From Oxytricha trifallax (Eukaryota > Ciliophora > Spirotrichea > Sporadotrichida > Oxytrichidae), in assembly GCA_000711775.1 (NCBI GenBank), contig ARYC01001110.1, positions 82,739-146,738 of the forward strand: 64,000 nucleotides of DNA, written 5' to 3'. This document shows, in pieces, positions 36,051 to 49,355 of the stretch (positions are counted from its first letter, which is position 1; every line of letters starts with the position of its first letter). Below the pieces are notes generated by a model. That model had not been told where the DNA came from. It did not search any database and saw only the letters and a list, made by a program, of their open reading frames with translations. The translations under genes were made by a program, and so were the position numbers.

Positions 36051-39000
36051 ATGGCTGGCTAATCTTCTAAGCAAAATTTATCATAAATCTATAGTAAAAT
36101 AATCGTTGTAGAATTATTTAATAGTAATTAATGGTTTACTTTGTTGATGAGAGCGTAACTCCCATAAATGACAGGTAACTAGATTATTCGAATTTACCAG
36201 CTGCTAGTCAATTTAATAAGTAATTTTGATTAAAATAGTGAAATATTAATGTTGTTAAATAGTGCTGTTGGTAGTGACTAGAAGCAGAACAACAAAGATC
36301 ACCAAGAATATGGCATTGATGTAGTTAGTGACAGTGGAGATTAAAATAGATTTAAACTGCTCAGTATATTTAAGACATCAAGAGTAAAATAGCCAAAGAA
36401 GTAAGCAAATTTAACGATTTAAGAGATAAATTATATATAGGCAACAAAATTGGGGATATTTTGAGTGGCAAATCCTCTAAATCACATGTGAAACTGGAAA
36501 ATGATGATCATGATAACTATAATGCACCTATTATTAATAATTTAGATAACTGTAAGGAAGAGGACGATCTGGCTCTTGAAATTTAAGAAAATCAAGATAA
36601 AGAGAGGAGAAAAACATGGATGAAACTCCAAAAGACATAACAGATAGAGCTTTGTTTAGTAAAAAGAGTTCGATGAACTTCAGAGGAAGTGACGCTAACA
36701 AGAATCTTTGAATGTATTTTTACGTTTTAATTTAATCAAAGCGAAGGAGCTTTCATTGGAAAATACAGCTAAGTGCTGGGATCAGATGCTCTTGGTTAAA
36801 CAAGAGCTATTTTAGCACAATAGGACATAGGGAGTACACCAAATGATGGTTCAAACAATAAATCTATGATATCAGGGCTGAATATGTTTCAAAATTTGGA
36901 CTAAATGACAGAGATATTGGCAACAATCAAACTTTTTGAATTTTCACTTTATTTTAATCCACCACATTAAGTTAACAATTCGTATCAAAAGCAGTATTTC
37001 TCAAAGTATTAGGGATTATACGATTTAGAAAAGGATCTTGAAAATTTAGTAGGCAATAATGAAGAAGAAATTAAAGTAGAAGCAAAGAAGCGAATGAGGG
37101 GAGAAATTACAAACATCAACGATTAGCTAGAGAGAATGGACACAAATTATACTGAGTTAGAAGACATATTCACTGATGAGATAAGATCAAAGGAGATGGA
37201 CATAGAACACCTTGATCCACAGGAAATTATGTAAAAAGAGTCAATAATAGAGTTTAATGAGTTGAGGAGACTTGCAAAGCAGATGAGGAGAGTTGAAAAG
37301 GAAAAGGTCACTCTACTTAAAAATGAGAATAAAAGTGAAACTAAGTTGTATTTGGAGAAGGGTAAGCGTGGTCTTTCTTTAGAGGAACTCGAAGCCTTAT
37401 ATGAATTCAAGTAAGTTAAGAACAATTTTATGTATAGTAACTTACGACATTTCTATAAATTAAGTTTTAGAGTATAAATCCATTTATAGAGCCTAAGAAA
37501 GAGAATAGCATTGACAAAACTCTATGGTAGACTGACTGCAAAGATTAAATCGCAAATTTTATCAATTGAAGGTACCTCTAAATTTTAAGTTCGGAAAATC
37601 CCTTCCTACATGAAAGACAAGTACAAAGATGAGAGGCTTTTTGAAGGTATCAGGGATTAAAAAATAGGAGCTAGGTGGTTGAAAACCCCACAATCAGTTG
37701 AGATATAATGCCAAATGGTTAGAGGATTAAAAGACAAAGTGCCAAAGGGAAATTATGTCATAAGATGCGGTGTTCTTGACAGAATGATTGAGAACAAAAT
37801 TTACTATAAATTTTTGGAGTATGGAGCTGAGCTTAAAGCTGAAGAAGAAGCAAGACTTAAAAGAGAAGCGGAGAAAAATATTAAGAAAGAGTTTAAGAAA
37901 AGTGAATTTACTCTTTCAAATATCTCAAATAACAGCAGTCAAAGGGCTGTGGGAGAGCCTCATCACTAAGTGAAACCTAGTGAGTAAATTGATGATAATG
38001 AAAAATAACTGATTATCTTTCATTAAGACTCTAATGATGAAAATGGAGATAATTCAATGAAGTTTGATAGCGGAGAAGATAACTAAGACAACCACAGAGT
38101 TTAATTTGGACAAAGTACTCGCTATAGGAATGAAAACGATAATGAGAGAAGTTCAAACAAATTCTTTAAATAAAATAGTTTCAATAAAATAATCAAAAGA
38201 CAACAGACCTGGAGGAGTTAAAAAAATAGAAATTTGTAGATATGGCAAGACAATCACTCTATAAAATATAAGGAGGGTCACTTACTGCAAATGCTGAAAA
38301 CCAAAATCTTGAAAAAGTCTGGATTGATTTCGGTAAATAACATACTAAACTTATTGATTTTGAGGCTAGTCATGATTTTGAAGAAATGAACTTTAATGAT
38401 TACAAGATTTACTAAGTAGTCTTACCAAATATGATCAATTTAATTTTATTAGATATACTTCAATATGTATCTTTAGCCATCAAATGTCCTTTTCTTTGAA
38501 CTAATATGGCTCTCATCTCAGACATAGAGTGAAGACTTTGTTGTAACTTGGAAAAACTTTTCCTTTAGTCAATCTTGATTTTGAAATTAATGAGGGCAAA
38601 TTAAAATTGAATCTACTAAATGGAGGTATTGATTTTTCAAGCAATAAGTTTAAAGGCATTCAGAAGAAGTACATTAGAAACGTTGATGAATTTTAATTTA
38701 CTTTAATTTTTTTATTAGAATGGCTAGGAAACTTGTACATAGAAGTGAAAAGATTTGACTAAGGAGACTTCCAAATGTACAACAAGAAAATTGAGTTCAA
38801 AGTGCTCAAAGAAGAAAAGTAGCCAAAAGATAAAAAAGTAAGAAAGACTGTAGATAAGATAGAAGATGATGAAGATTCAGATCATGAGAGTGAGTTTGAT
38901 TCAGATTAGGAAAAATAATATATGCCTGTGGGGGATGACGATTAAATTGATTACCACTCATTCAGGTACAAAGTTAACTAGAGCAATTATGACCTTAAAA

Positions 39001-40220
39001 ATTAATTTGAAAACTAGGATTAAACAATAAGAGAGATTCAGTATGTAACTGGTGAGTTACTGAGTGATTTGGGTCTTTCAAGACAATATATTATAAGTGT
39101 AATTCAAACTTTATTCATTGCCTTTGTTGTAATTTGGCTTAGAATGGTGTTTCATTATTTGGGTTAATATCTCGTACTTAAAGCTAGAAATGCTCCTGTG
39201 ATGAGCTTAGACTTGAGTAGGTACAAAATTAAAATTAACTATGTTTTTTGGAACATTGGTCAAGAAGTAGCTGTGATTACAGTCGGTGTAGTCTCAAACA
39301 CTCTCGCGCTCTTGCCATGTTAATATTAGTATTCTATCTATAACAGAAATACATGTATTGTTTGCCTAGATCATTCTGTAGATTTATAGTATGTTTTGGG
39401 ATAGCGACAGTCTTTGACTTATTCTTGATAGCAGTCATTGATTTCGCTGTATAAGATTGGAAGGGAGATTTATTCAGGCTTTACATTTATCACAGCAAAT
39501 CAAACAGCTCTGGCTTTGTGGAATATTTCTTGACTTTCATTATTTAGTTAGGACTTCTGATCATAAATCTTTTCATTTTCTACAATTATGTTGTTCTCGT
39601 ACTTTTGGATGGTAGACTGGCTGATATTTGGTCCAGAATTAGTGGCAAAGTAAAGAATTTTTACATCATTCATGATAACGAAGTCAGTTTCAACTATCTT
39701 AGAAACTTATATCAAATTGGAGAGATTAATAACAATCGCATAATCGTTAACATGGTAAGCATTTACAACTCTTTAAAGCCTGGTCTGATTTAAAAGACTA
39801 AGCTTGTTCACTTTTACAAATTTGGTCAAATCAACTTAGTTTTTATTAACTCTAAATAGAATCTGAAGAATCTCTGTAGCAAGGCATGCCAATGAACGAG
39901 GACAAATCTATGAGCTTAACTTAGATCAAATTGGAACTTATAACGACGACAGCAATTTAGAGTACTATCTCAAGAACGTACATTCCTTCATGAAAGTTGA
40001 ATATAGATCGCCCATATTTAGTGAAAGAGAAAATGATTAATAGACCAAAGTCATGGGGCAAGAGGATGTATTCTAAGACACACTTAAGAAACTAAAGCGT
40101 AGAATGACTATCCAGTCTGCCTCTGGTTATTTGAGACAGAGCAGGAACTTTATAGGAGGATAAGGACTCAATAATACACTTTTAATAAAAGAGAATTACA
40201 TAAGAGAATCTAGAGTTTGA
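36051..40220 (+). CDS. large C2-like, multipass membrane protein
   Basis: ATG at 36051 (MAGQSSKQNLSQIYSKIIVV). Long TAA/TAG-open frames follow: a helical region (AQYIQDIKSKIAKEVSKFND), FIGKYSQVLGSDALGQTRAI and a coiled coil (RRLAKQMRRVEKEKVTLLKN) up to a GT-AG intron at about 37411-37470. Then KDERLFEGIRDQKIGARWLK and VPKGNYVIRCGVLDRMIENK, a basic/acidic linker, and a beta-rich piece ending NLDFEINEGKLKLNLLNGGI that resembles the last strands of a C2-like domain. After a second acidic linker come membrane helices (YIISVIQTLFIAFVVIWLRM; VAVITVGVVSNTLALLPC; FVEYFLTFIIQLGLLIINLF) and a cytoplasmic tail ending at TGA 40218-40220. Architecture suggests a membrane-tethered C2-type protein; the family was not identified. 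Several single-base frame breaks remain (near 36615, 37505). Confidence 0.58.
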
Positions 40221-40599
40221 CTGAGCAAAGTCCAATCAAGAAAAAGGATTCTACACAGGCATTTGGTTAAGTCAAACAGCTTAATGAGAATATTAATAAA
40301 TTATAATTTAATTTGGATTATATTTATTATTTATAAGGAATAACTATAAATAAAATATTTCGATATAAATAATCATAAAAATATTATTTAATACATAAAA
40401 TATTCAAGATAATTCTTTTATATCTATTGAAAAGTTAGATTATATGATTTATTTTTAAAAGAATAGTCATTTAATTGTAAAGCTATTAAGATAACTCAAT
40501 AAAATGTTTAAAAAATTAAATTATTTGTCTTTTTTAATGGAATTATTCTTAACTCTTTAAAATAAATGATTTATTGATAGTTTTAATTTTTATTTATAA

Positions 40600-41468
40600 A
40601 TGATTAATATCAAGAAGATAAAGACTTTCTCAGCTAAATCTAGTAAGAATTTTAATATTTAAATTATAGATAGATCATTTCATAATCATTTATGTAAATG
40701 CTTCACATAACTACCAACAGATTCAGCAAAGCCAGCAGGATTCATTCAGAGGTGGCGGACCTAAAATAGCAGGCATAAGCAGAAAGTTGAAAGATGATGA
40801 TAAATTGCAATTAAGAAAACAGAGCCCATTGAAGACAGAAGAAGACATGTATACCTAACACAATGATAACACCAAAAATCCATTTAGGAGATTGGATTCT
40901 TAAGATGACGAAGAGAAAAACTTCACAAGGTGTAGTAAACAAGGGTTTCATGATGAGGACTTTAATCATAGCCAGAGTGAGGATGAGGAAGTTTATGAAC
41001 AAATGAATAATAGGAATGCATTTGAAAGCAACAACACAGTCCAGATGCCAGTCACTCACTTATAAAAAACTTGGTAAAAGTTAGCCTAATTCAACAAAAA
41101 ATAAGATGAAAAACCAGACTCAAAACATTAAAGCCAGTAAGATCGGCAAGACTAGCCCCAAACTCACTTGAGGCACTCAGAAAGTAGTTGCTTCATATGG
41201 CAGTGCCCAAAATACAGTGAGAAGTAGCATCAAAGATAACATTTAAGGAAATACAAGCAAAGTGGTCAGTAATAAGTCAAGCAAGAAGGGAGACAAGGAC
41301 AAGAAAAAGAATAGTAAATCACGGAGAGAGTCCATTGATTTCTTCAAAAATGATGACAAGTAAAAGAAATAAGGGGCTGTTAGTGGTGGGATACCAGCTA
41401 ATTTTGCAAATTTGATGTTTGGAAAAAGAATATAATTATTAGGATATAAAATATATAATATGGAATGA
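40600..41468 (+). CDS. hypothetical Lys/Ser/Asp-rich protein
   Basis: Not recognised. Probable start ATG at 40600 (MINIKKIKTFSAKSSKNF), then a possible short intron and a long frame: SFRGGGPKIAGISRKLKDDD, LRKQSPLKTEEDMYTQHNDN, FNHSQSEDEEVYEQMNNRNA. After a one-base slip near 41065 it continues SKSRRESIDFFKNDDKQKKQ and GGIPANFANLMFGKRI. Low complexity, strongly charged, likely disordered; the SKSRRES stretch would suit phosphorylation. The first possible terminator is TAA at 41431 if TAA can stop, otherwise TGA at 41466-41468. A TGA interrupts the frame near 41169 (between SPKLT and GTQKVVASYG). Confidence 0.5.
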
Positions 41469-41530
41469 TTAATTAACTCCTATTCTTAATTTAATAATTA
41501 AACAAATAAAAATTGTAATTTAAATTCAAA

Positions 41531-42636
41531 ATGAACGACAACAATATCAAGAAATAAAATTCAGGTATTTATAATCAAACTGATACTAAGAGACTTGAAG
41601 GGACTTTTGTACTTTATGATGACTAGAAAGAACTATTATTCCTGATGAAAAGAGAAGAGTTTATTATTAAATTATAGTAAGTTCTTGTTTAAAATAGAGT
41701 TGTTGTTTCTAATAAAATGGGTAAATTCTCAGTTTTTGACATTAATCTAATGTAATTTATTTTGTGAAGATTTGATAAATCAAGGTTTACCAAGTGGCAT
41801 GTACGTAACTTTACAACCACCATCAATTGACCAACAAATACAATGTAAGTTAATCAGGTTTTATTATTTATCATTATTTTTATAGCTTGGGACGCATTTC
41901 TGTTTATTCACAAGGGTTTATATGAAGGAGAATTTTCAAATTTAACATTCATTTCGCTGATAACTTTCCTTTGAAATTCCCAAAAGTGTAATTTCTCAAC
42001 AAAATCTATCATCCTCTAATTGACTTTGAGAGTAGTTACCTAGTTTATTCATCAATAATAAACTCTGAAATCAATCCTGAAGAGCAGAACTTTCTAAATT
42101 CATTGAAGATTGATTGAAACAATAAAGAGAACCAAAATATGTAGAATATCAAGCGAGAGACTTCAAATTTTAAATTGCCTTCACTTCCAGATGGATTTAT
42201 GATTGAATTGATGTTATTTATTTGGAATATCTTTTATGACTAAACTTTACTATAAAAACTCTCCCCTAAAAACCGCTTCAATCCCCAAGCATAGCTGGCT
42301 TATAAATTTAACCAACCAGACTTCTTGAAGTATTGCGCTCTTACTGTTTAAAGTTCACTTTAACTCCTTGAAACTCTAACTTTTTCAGATAATAATTCAT
42401 AGTAACATCCTCAATCAAATTAAAACGAGAGTATGCTGTAGGTGCAAGTAAATTACTAAAACTAAGAGGAACTGCAACAAGTCATATAGATGTGGGCATA
42501 GATTAAACAGAAAATATAAAAGCATTAAGAGGAAGAGCTAGATCAAGAATAAATTATTGTGAAGATTTGTAATAAGATTATAAATGAATTTAATAAAGAA
42601 GCTCAACAGTATAGTAACAGTACCTATTATCAATGA
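41531..42636 (+). CDS. UEV-domain protein resembling AKTIP/FTS
   Basis: ATG at 41531 (MNDNNIKKQNSGIYNQTDTK). Two short GT-AG introns (from about 41680, and 41844-41885) break the N-terminal part, which includes NQGLPSGMYVTLQPPSIDQQ. The core is a ubiquitin-conjugating fold: FIHKGLYEGEF, KFNIHFADNFPLKFPKVQFL, NKIYHPLID. The usual HPN and catalytic Cys of active E2 enzymes are replaced by HPLID with no Cys at the active position, as in AKTIP/FTS proteins, which act as scaffolds in Hook-FHIP dynein adaptor complexes. Later residues (PDGFMIELMLFIWNIFYDQT) fit the helical end of the fold. The C-terminus is Gln/Glu-rich (EELQQVIQMWAQIKQKIQKH). An in-frame TGA is at 42115; the stop is taken as TGA 42634-42636. 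Fold confident, orthology moderate. Confidence 0.65.
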
Positions 42637-42757
42637 ATTAAATAGTAAAATATACTATAGCTTTTAATTCTTAATGTTTACAATTAATGTTTGAGATAAG
42701 ATTGAATTATATGATCTGATGGCTATTTTATATGAAGCCAGTTAATTAAAATAATAA

Positions 42758-44158
42758 TAATAATAAATCCTCATCATTTGGCACATCATAGTAGCCAACA
42801 GTTCTGATTTTATCTTTGCCATGATAAAATATGTAATCAATAATTCTCTTTACACGCCATTCGCTTTCTCTGAATTAATTATTAGTAATATATATTATCA
42901 TTTTATGACATAAAATGCTTGCTTGATTAATTGTGAATGAAATGGATTTGATCTAAATTAAAAAATTAATATTTATTAATAAATAATAACTTACTCAAGA
43001 TGAATACGATATCATTTGCATACAAGAATTTATAATAGTCCAAATATAGTCAATTATTGATGGAATTATGGGATGTGCAATATTCTGGAGAACTTATATA
43101 ATTTATAATAATATGAGTATTTCTAAAATGAAGAGTTTACCATTCTGTCTGGTGACTTTAACTTATTAAATATATTTTTTTTATGGGAATCTATAAAAAT
43201 AAATGAAATTCAAATTGGCAAATTTAGTTCATAATATCTCAAATAATGTAGCAAGAGACATATGATTTGATAGACTATAATTAATAAGGCCAGCATTTTA
43301 TAAAGTCTAAATCCTTCTTGAATTTATAGTAATAAGCTCCACTTTCTATGAAATAAAAAGTAGTGAAGTGTTTCTTTTCATTTCCAAAGCACTCTTCCAA
43401 TGAACTAGAGAACTTGATCTTGATTATGTTAATTGGCTCTTCACCAGGATTATCATTAAAGTCACTTATCAATTAAGCATATTCATAATGCATATAATAT
43501 GACGAAAAGAAAAGTAATATTGCGAAACTCTTCATCTGGAAGATTTAAAGTTGCCAACTCATTGATAAGGAGATTTGCTTGCTTATTTCTCAATTCTCTA
43601 AACTCCTTTTTGGCCTTTAAATGAGTATTTACGACCATAAAATGCTATGAAAATTTCAAAACTAGCATATTAAAAATGAATGAAATGACCAAGGACATAG
43701 ATTTAATTAACTCTATTAAATTCTTTTTTTTCACATTGTAGAACTGCAGTAATTTTTGAAGTTCTTTTAAAAAATTAGATGCCTATTATTTATATAATTC
43801 CATTAATTTTCATGCCAATAAAGCCTTGATACCCTTTTGACTCTTAGAAATCCATATATTCTTAGTTCATATCAATTTCTTGTATATTAAAACTATTAAC
43901 ATTTATTATATTAGTCAGTTATTATTTAAAGTAGGGGAATCTATGCTCAAATGTGACCCATTTAGCAGTTTCATCATGAAACCCATTTGTATATCTTTAA
44001 CATAAAATGTTCCAGTTCAAAACATGCAGGGTATTTTGGGGTTTGTAATCCTTATCTAATTTAATAGTTTACTTGGCTCTTTAAAGTATTAACCGGTACT
44101 TTTCATGAGAGTATTAAGAGAATGGGCTATCCTTGTCTAATGGTAAAGAATGCTCCAT
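42758..44158 (-). CDS. endonuclease/exonuclease/phosphatase-fold protein of the CCR4/nocturnin/Angel group
   Basis: ATG at 44158 (MEHSLPLDKDSPFSQYSHEK). Conserved EEP motifs in order: LHVLNWNILCQRYTNGFHDE (N-WNIL), HRFPYFKQQLTNI, NIQEID (the catalytic Glu strand, expected LQEVD), SKGYQGFIGMKING, then after frame slips NTHLKAKKEF (the N-T-H-L-K motif) and ELRNKQANLLINELATLNLP, ISDFNDNPGEEPINIIK (DFND motif), and IDYIFYHGKDKIRTVGYYDV near the C-terminus. These residues coordinate Mg and form the active site in deadenylases of this family, which remove poly(A) or related tails. Terminal residues are NDEDLLLLLF followed by TAA at 42758-42760; no TGA follows closely in that frame, so TAA may end it. 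Several frame breaks occur at 43.1-43.8 kb. Only slight sequence separates it from the neighbouring WDR75-like gene, same strand. Confidence 0.7.
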
Positions 44159-44337
44159 TTGTAATATATTTAATTAACATTTTTTAATCATTGAGTCAAT
44201 TTGAGGATATAACTTATAATCCAAATATTAATATTTAAAACTAATATAATTAGTTGGCTGGTTATTATTTTTTGACATAAATTAATTTTAATTATGAAGT
44301 TAAGACAAGCTAATCTCTTTTTATTGTCTTATCAATC

Positions 44338-47300
44338 TCATTTGCGAAGGTAAGCAAAGAGTAGTGTAATTTCATCTTCAACTGATCTCATAACACTATC
44401 CATTCCATTCTGCCTTTCTCCTTCATAATCTCCTTCCATCTCAATGTCTTGGTTCTCTTATCCATAACCCTCATTGTTCTTCATGATTTCCTAAATTTCC
44501 TCTTACAAATCAATTAAATAATGAATGTCTTTGGGCTTTGGCAGCATTTCACCAATGAACTAATCGAAACAGTAACCTATTGAGGGCATTCCTTTAAAGT
44601 CACTTTCTTTGATTATTTTGTCAGCTTGATCTAATCTCTGGATTTGGGTTTCTTGGTAGTTGACTAATAATAGTCTCTCCTAAACATCAGACATTCTTCT
44701 CTCTGGCTTGTGATCAATGAATGAGTGGAAAAAATTAATAAAATTAATTTAATATGATTAGAGACTTTTATTCACATCAAATTTATATAAAAAAAGTCAA
44801 ATTGAATGATAATAATTGATTGAAGTTACTCTATTAAAATATTTATACAATAAATTTAAGTTGATGAGTAGTCTGCTTATCTCTTGTCATTTATTTTCAG
44901 TTTCCATAATCTCAACATCCATGGAGAGTCTTCTAGTCTGAGGAGCCTTCTTCAACTGAGATCTATCTGCTCCCAAGTAAATTCTCTGAAGTTCTTGATT
45001 CTTGTTGATGATTAAAATGAAGGCGATGGAGTTCATGTCACACAGTTGAAATCTTAAGAATGGGAGCTGAGATTTCCAATCAATAAAATTTTATTAAAAA
45101 TATTTCCTGAAGTATGAAATTTACTTCTAAATACATAACAAGATTCTATGGTCTTGAGTATTACTAAAGAATAATTTAAAGACTACAATTAGAAAACCAC
45201 TTGGTAAATAATAATTTATCAAATAAATTAATATTTAGTTATACTAGAACATTAGATTTGAATCAGAAAGTGCTTCAGCATTATAAGCTGAGTTCATTGC
45301 TAAAATAAATTGGTTTTCTTTCAGACTGTTATTTTAAATGTCTCTTACTGATTTAAAGTCCAAATCTCAATAATGCTTGACATATACTCCTTTAGTTTTC
45401 CATATAATTTTTTTTATATATTAAAATTTAATAATAGTTACTTGAATTAAATTAAGTGAATCTATTATACATCAACACCACCACTAACAGTGAGTGAAGC
45501 CATAAATTCTATTGCTACTCTCAAACACAACTTTCTTGCTCTCTTAATAAAGTTTAAATGAGACAATGAATCTGAAGTAATTATCCTGATCCCAGTAGGT
45601 AACAACTCCACCTTCATGCAGAATGGCTAAGCATTTCTTTGAGTTTTGTTTATCAATTTAATTTCTGAGATTGATATCAGTATGAATCTCCACAATATCA
45701 AGGCCTTGATAGTTAAACTAATCGTTAATTTGCCATTAATTGGTAGCTTGGTTTCTAGTCCATATATGAATCTGATTTCCATTGCCACAAATAAAAGTGT
45801 TGTTATTAAGGGCTTTTACTTTCAATCCTTTTTAGTCATGAGAGAGACAAGGATCGTAAACTAATTGAAGAAGTTGGAAATCATCAAGGTCACTTGAAAC
45901 TTAATCTCCATGCCAGATTTTGAGGGATTAAATCTTGAAACTCTTGTGCTAATTGTCAACATCAATCAACTCCTCAAAAGTTGCAAGGGATTTTTAATCT
46001 GGAGTCATTGCAAATAAGTAATATTTACGAACTTTTATTGGTTTTCCCCTGATGAAGCATAGTTCCTCTGCTTAACTTTGAGAACTTATACCTGACTTTA
46101 ATCACCTTAAACTAAGTCATAGAAGAGAAAGTCACTCTTATCAGCTGTAACTAAGTTATTTCCATAGATATCTGTTTGCTAAGTTTCATTAAAAGCGACG
46201 TTTCTAATATCAAACATGGTCTTGTTATTATCAAATCTTACAACTCTTAATGAGTTATTTTCTAGAATCAAGCTGTAGTATTACTGATTTTAATGAGGCA
46301 AGTTGATGTTTAAAATAGAAGAACCGATTCTACTGATGAAAGTCTTACTTTAAGTCTCTAAATGCCATTTGACTATAATACCTTCCTCACCAGCTGATAG
46401 TAAATAGGGAGTATTTGGGTAAAATTTCAAAGAATTTACTTTCTTTGAATGCCAGTGAAGTGTTTGAACAATAATTTTTTGTTGTGACTTATTCTAGGTT
46501 CCTGATTAATTCAAGTGAACAATATAGATTTTTCCATATATATAACCCATAGCTGCTAATGTAGCTTAGTCATTTAACTATAGAGTCTTAAGCAGGGCAT
46601 CTCTTTAGATGACTTGTTCCTTATTACTTTGATCTATTAAATCAATGACATTTTAATATAAAATAACTATGTTTTAAGACATTCAAAAATCTTCCTTTTT
46701 TATATGCCAGACTGTTTTCCTTGATAGCTATCGCATTGACACTACCTATCTAGATTTAATTTCTCGTAAAGTATGCAAGAGATTCTTAGAATGTGAATAA
46801 AACACTTGAATTACTTTCTTCTCAGAGTCATAAGTGATGATGTGATCATTGTTTATTTCAGCATGCTTGATTTTTCTGCATGATTTGAGTTCATATATGT
46901 TAATAAACAGACCGACTGCAGGCTCCTATTCGGCCAGGATGCCTTTGGAACATAAACTTATGAGTTTGTTTTAGTCAGTGAAATGAAGAGCTACTATATT
47001 AACCTTATGGACGTCTCCCTTCACATTTTAATGTTATCCTGGGGCTTTATCTCCAGAGTTTTAGTCTCCATCGATTTGTCTCTTTGATCTGAAAGTGTGA
47101 GTTAAGATTCCAGTTGTCAATGAGTAAACAAGTATCTAATTACCACTCACTACATAGACCTAATCTCCCTGCTCATTTATGATTGATGAAACTTTAGGGT
47201 TGAAATGGGTAGACTATCTTTATGAAATAATGTAGGCAATTTGCTATTTCACATAGGCTGATGCTTCATGATCTTATTATTTTGCTTGCTTTAGTGGGGA

Positions 47301-47372
47301 AGAAGATTTACAATTGTTGCCTGCATTACTTGACATACAAGACTTTCTTCTCTATTTGCTATTACTACTCAT
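44338..47372 (-). CDS. WD40 protein resembling WDR75/UTP17 (ribosome biogenesis)
   Basis: ATG at 47372 (MSSNSKQRRKSCMSSNAGNN). WD-type units follow: QVYVVSGNQILVYSLTTGIL then THTFRSKRQ; VNIVALHFTDQNKLISLCSK; TLHWHSKKVNSLKFYPNTPY with YLLSAGEEGIIVKWHLETQS; SLKIWHGDQVSSDLDDFQLL; FICGNGNQIHIWTRNQATNQ; KCLAILHEGGVVTYWDQDNY. The 'TLHWH..V..L.F.....YLLS.GEE..(I/L)V.W.LET' repeat is diagnostic of WDR75/Nan1, a component of the t-UTP complex that starts pre-18S processing in the nucleolus. A C-terminal part (FILIINKNQELQRIYLGADR) and a helical last exon (LLVNYQETQIQRLDQADKII) end at TGA 44338-44340. Introns or small IESs separate the last exons at 44.74-44.87, 45.1-45.25 and 45.40-45.48 kb. TGA codons are seen at 45367 and near 46673. 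Confidence 0.75.
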
Positions 47373-47879
47373 TCTTTTTAATATTTAATAATGATTTTTT
47401 TTATGATTAGCTGCCTTAAATGTATATAATTTTATGGGAATAAATTTAGTAATTTATCTTAAATTAGTTAAATTTTATAAAATAATCCATGTACATAGGC
47501 TTAAGTCAACCAGATAATTTTAAGAATTTCTATTATTTGGATAATATTTCAATACTTTTAATATATTTTTTGTATAAAAATTGTTGCTCTCTCTTAACAT
47601 TATTTTTTATCCCGATTACGATCCTCTTTCATAGATTTTCATATAAGATATAGTATCTTTATTAGGGTATTTAATAATTTATCAAATATGTTATTATTTA
47701 CCTAAAAATTGATTGATTATGAAAAATTTAAAATAAATTGTAATAAAATCTATTGCATATAAGGTTAACCTGCATAAAGAAAAGTTTAATAAGTTGACGA
47801 AACTATCGTCATATATTAATACTTAAGATTAAATAGAGTTTTTAATATTTCCATGAAGAATTTTTTTTTTTTCAGATAA
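47373..47879. other. AT-rich intergenic region
   Basis: Between the 5' end of the WDR75-like gene and the 3' end of the thiolase gene, both on the minus strand. Must hold the WDR75-like promoter. No ORF or RNA recognised. Confidence 0.4.
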
Positions 47880-49166
<1,287 letters not shown>

Positions 49167-49355
49167 TCTCTATGATCTATGTATTAAACTTTGAGTATTC
49201 AAATATTATAAAAAATAAGCAGTTATTAAATAAGCCTAATTACTTTTTTTAAATAAGTATTAATGCTTTTTTGTAAGGACTGTGTTTTTAGTATATATCT
49301 TTTAAGTGAGATTTATATTTATAATTATATATGTGATGACAATTAATACAATTAT

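Noticed and set aside
37147-37425. Minus-strand 92-codon Ser/Leu-rich ORF
   Set aside because: Antisense to a coiled-coil part of the plus-strand membrane protein gene.
44020-44045. TTTTGGGGTTT, resembling a G4T4 telomere repeat
   Set aside because: It lies within the coding frame of the EEP nuclease (KPQNTLHVLNW) and is a single partial unit.
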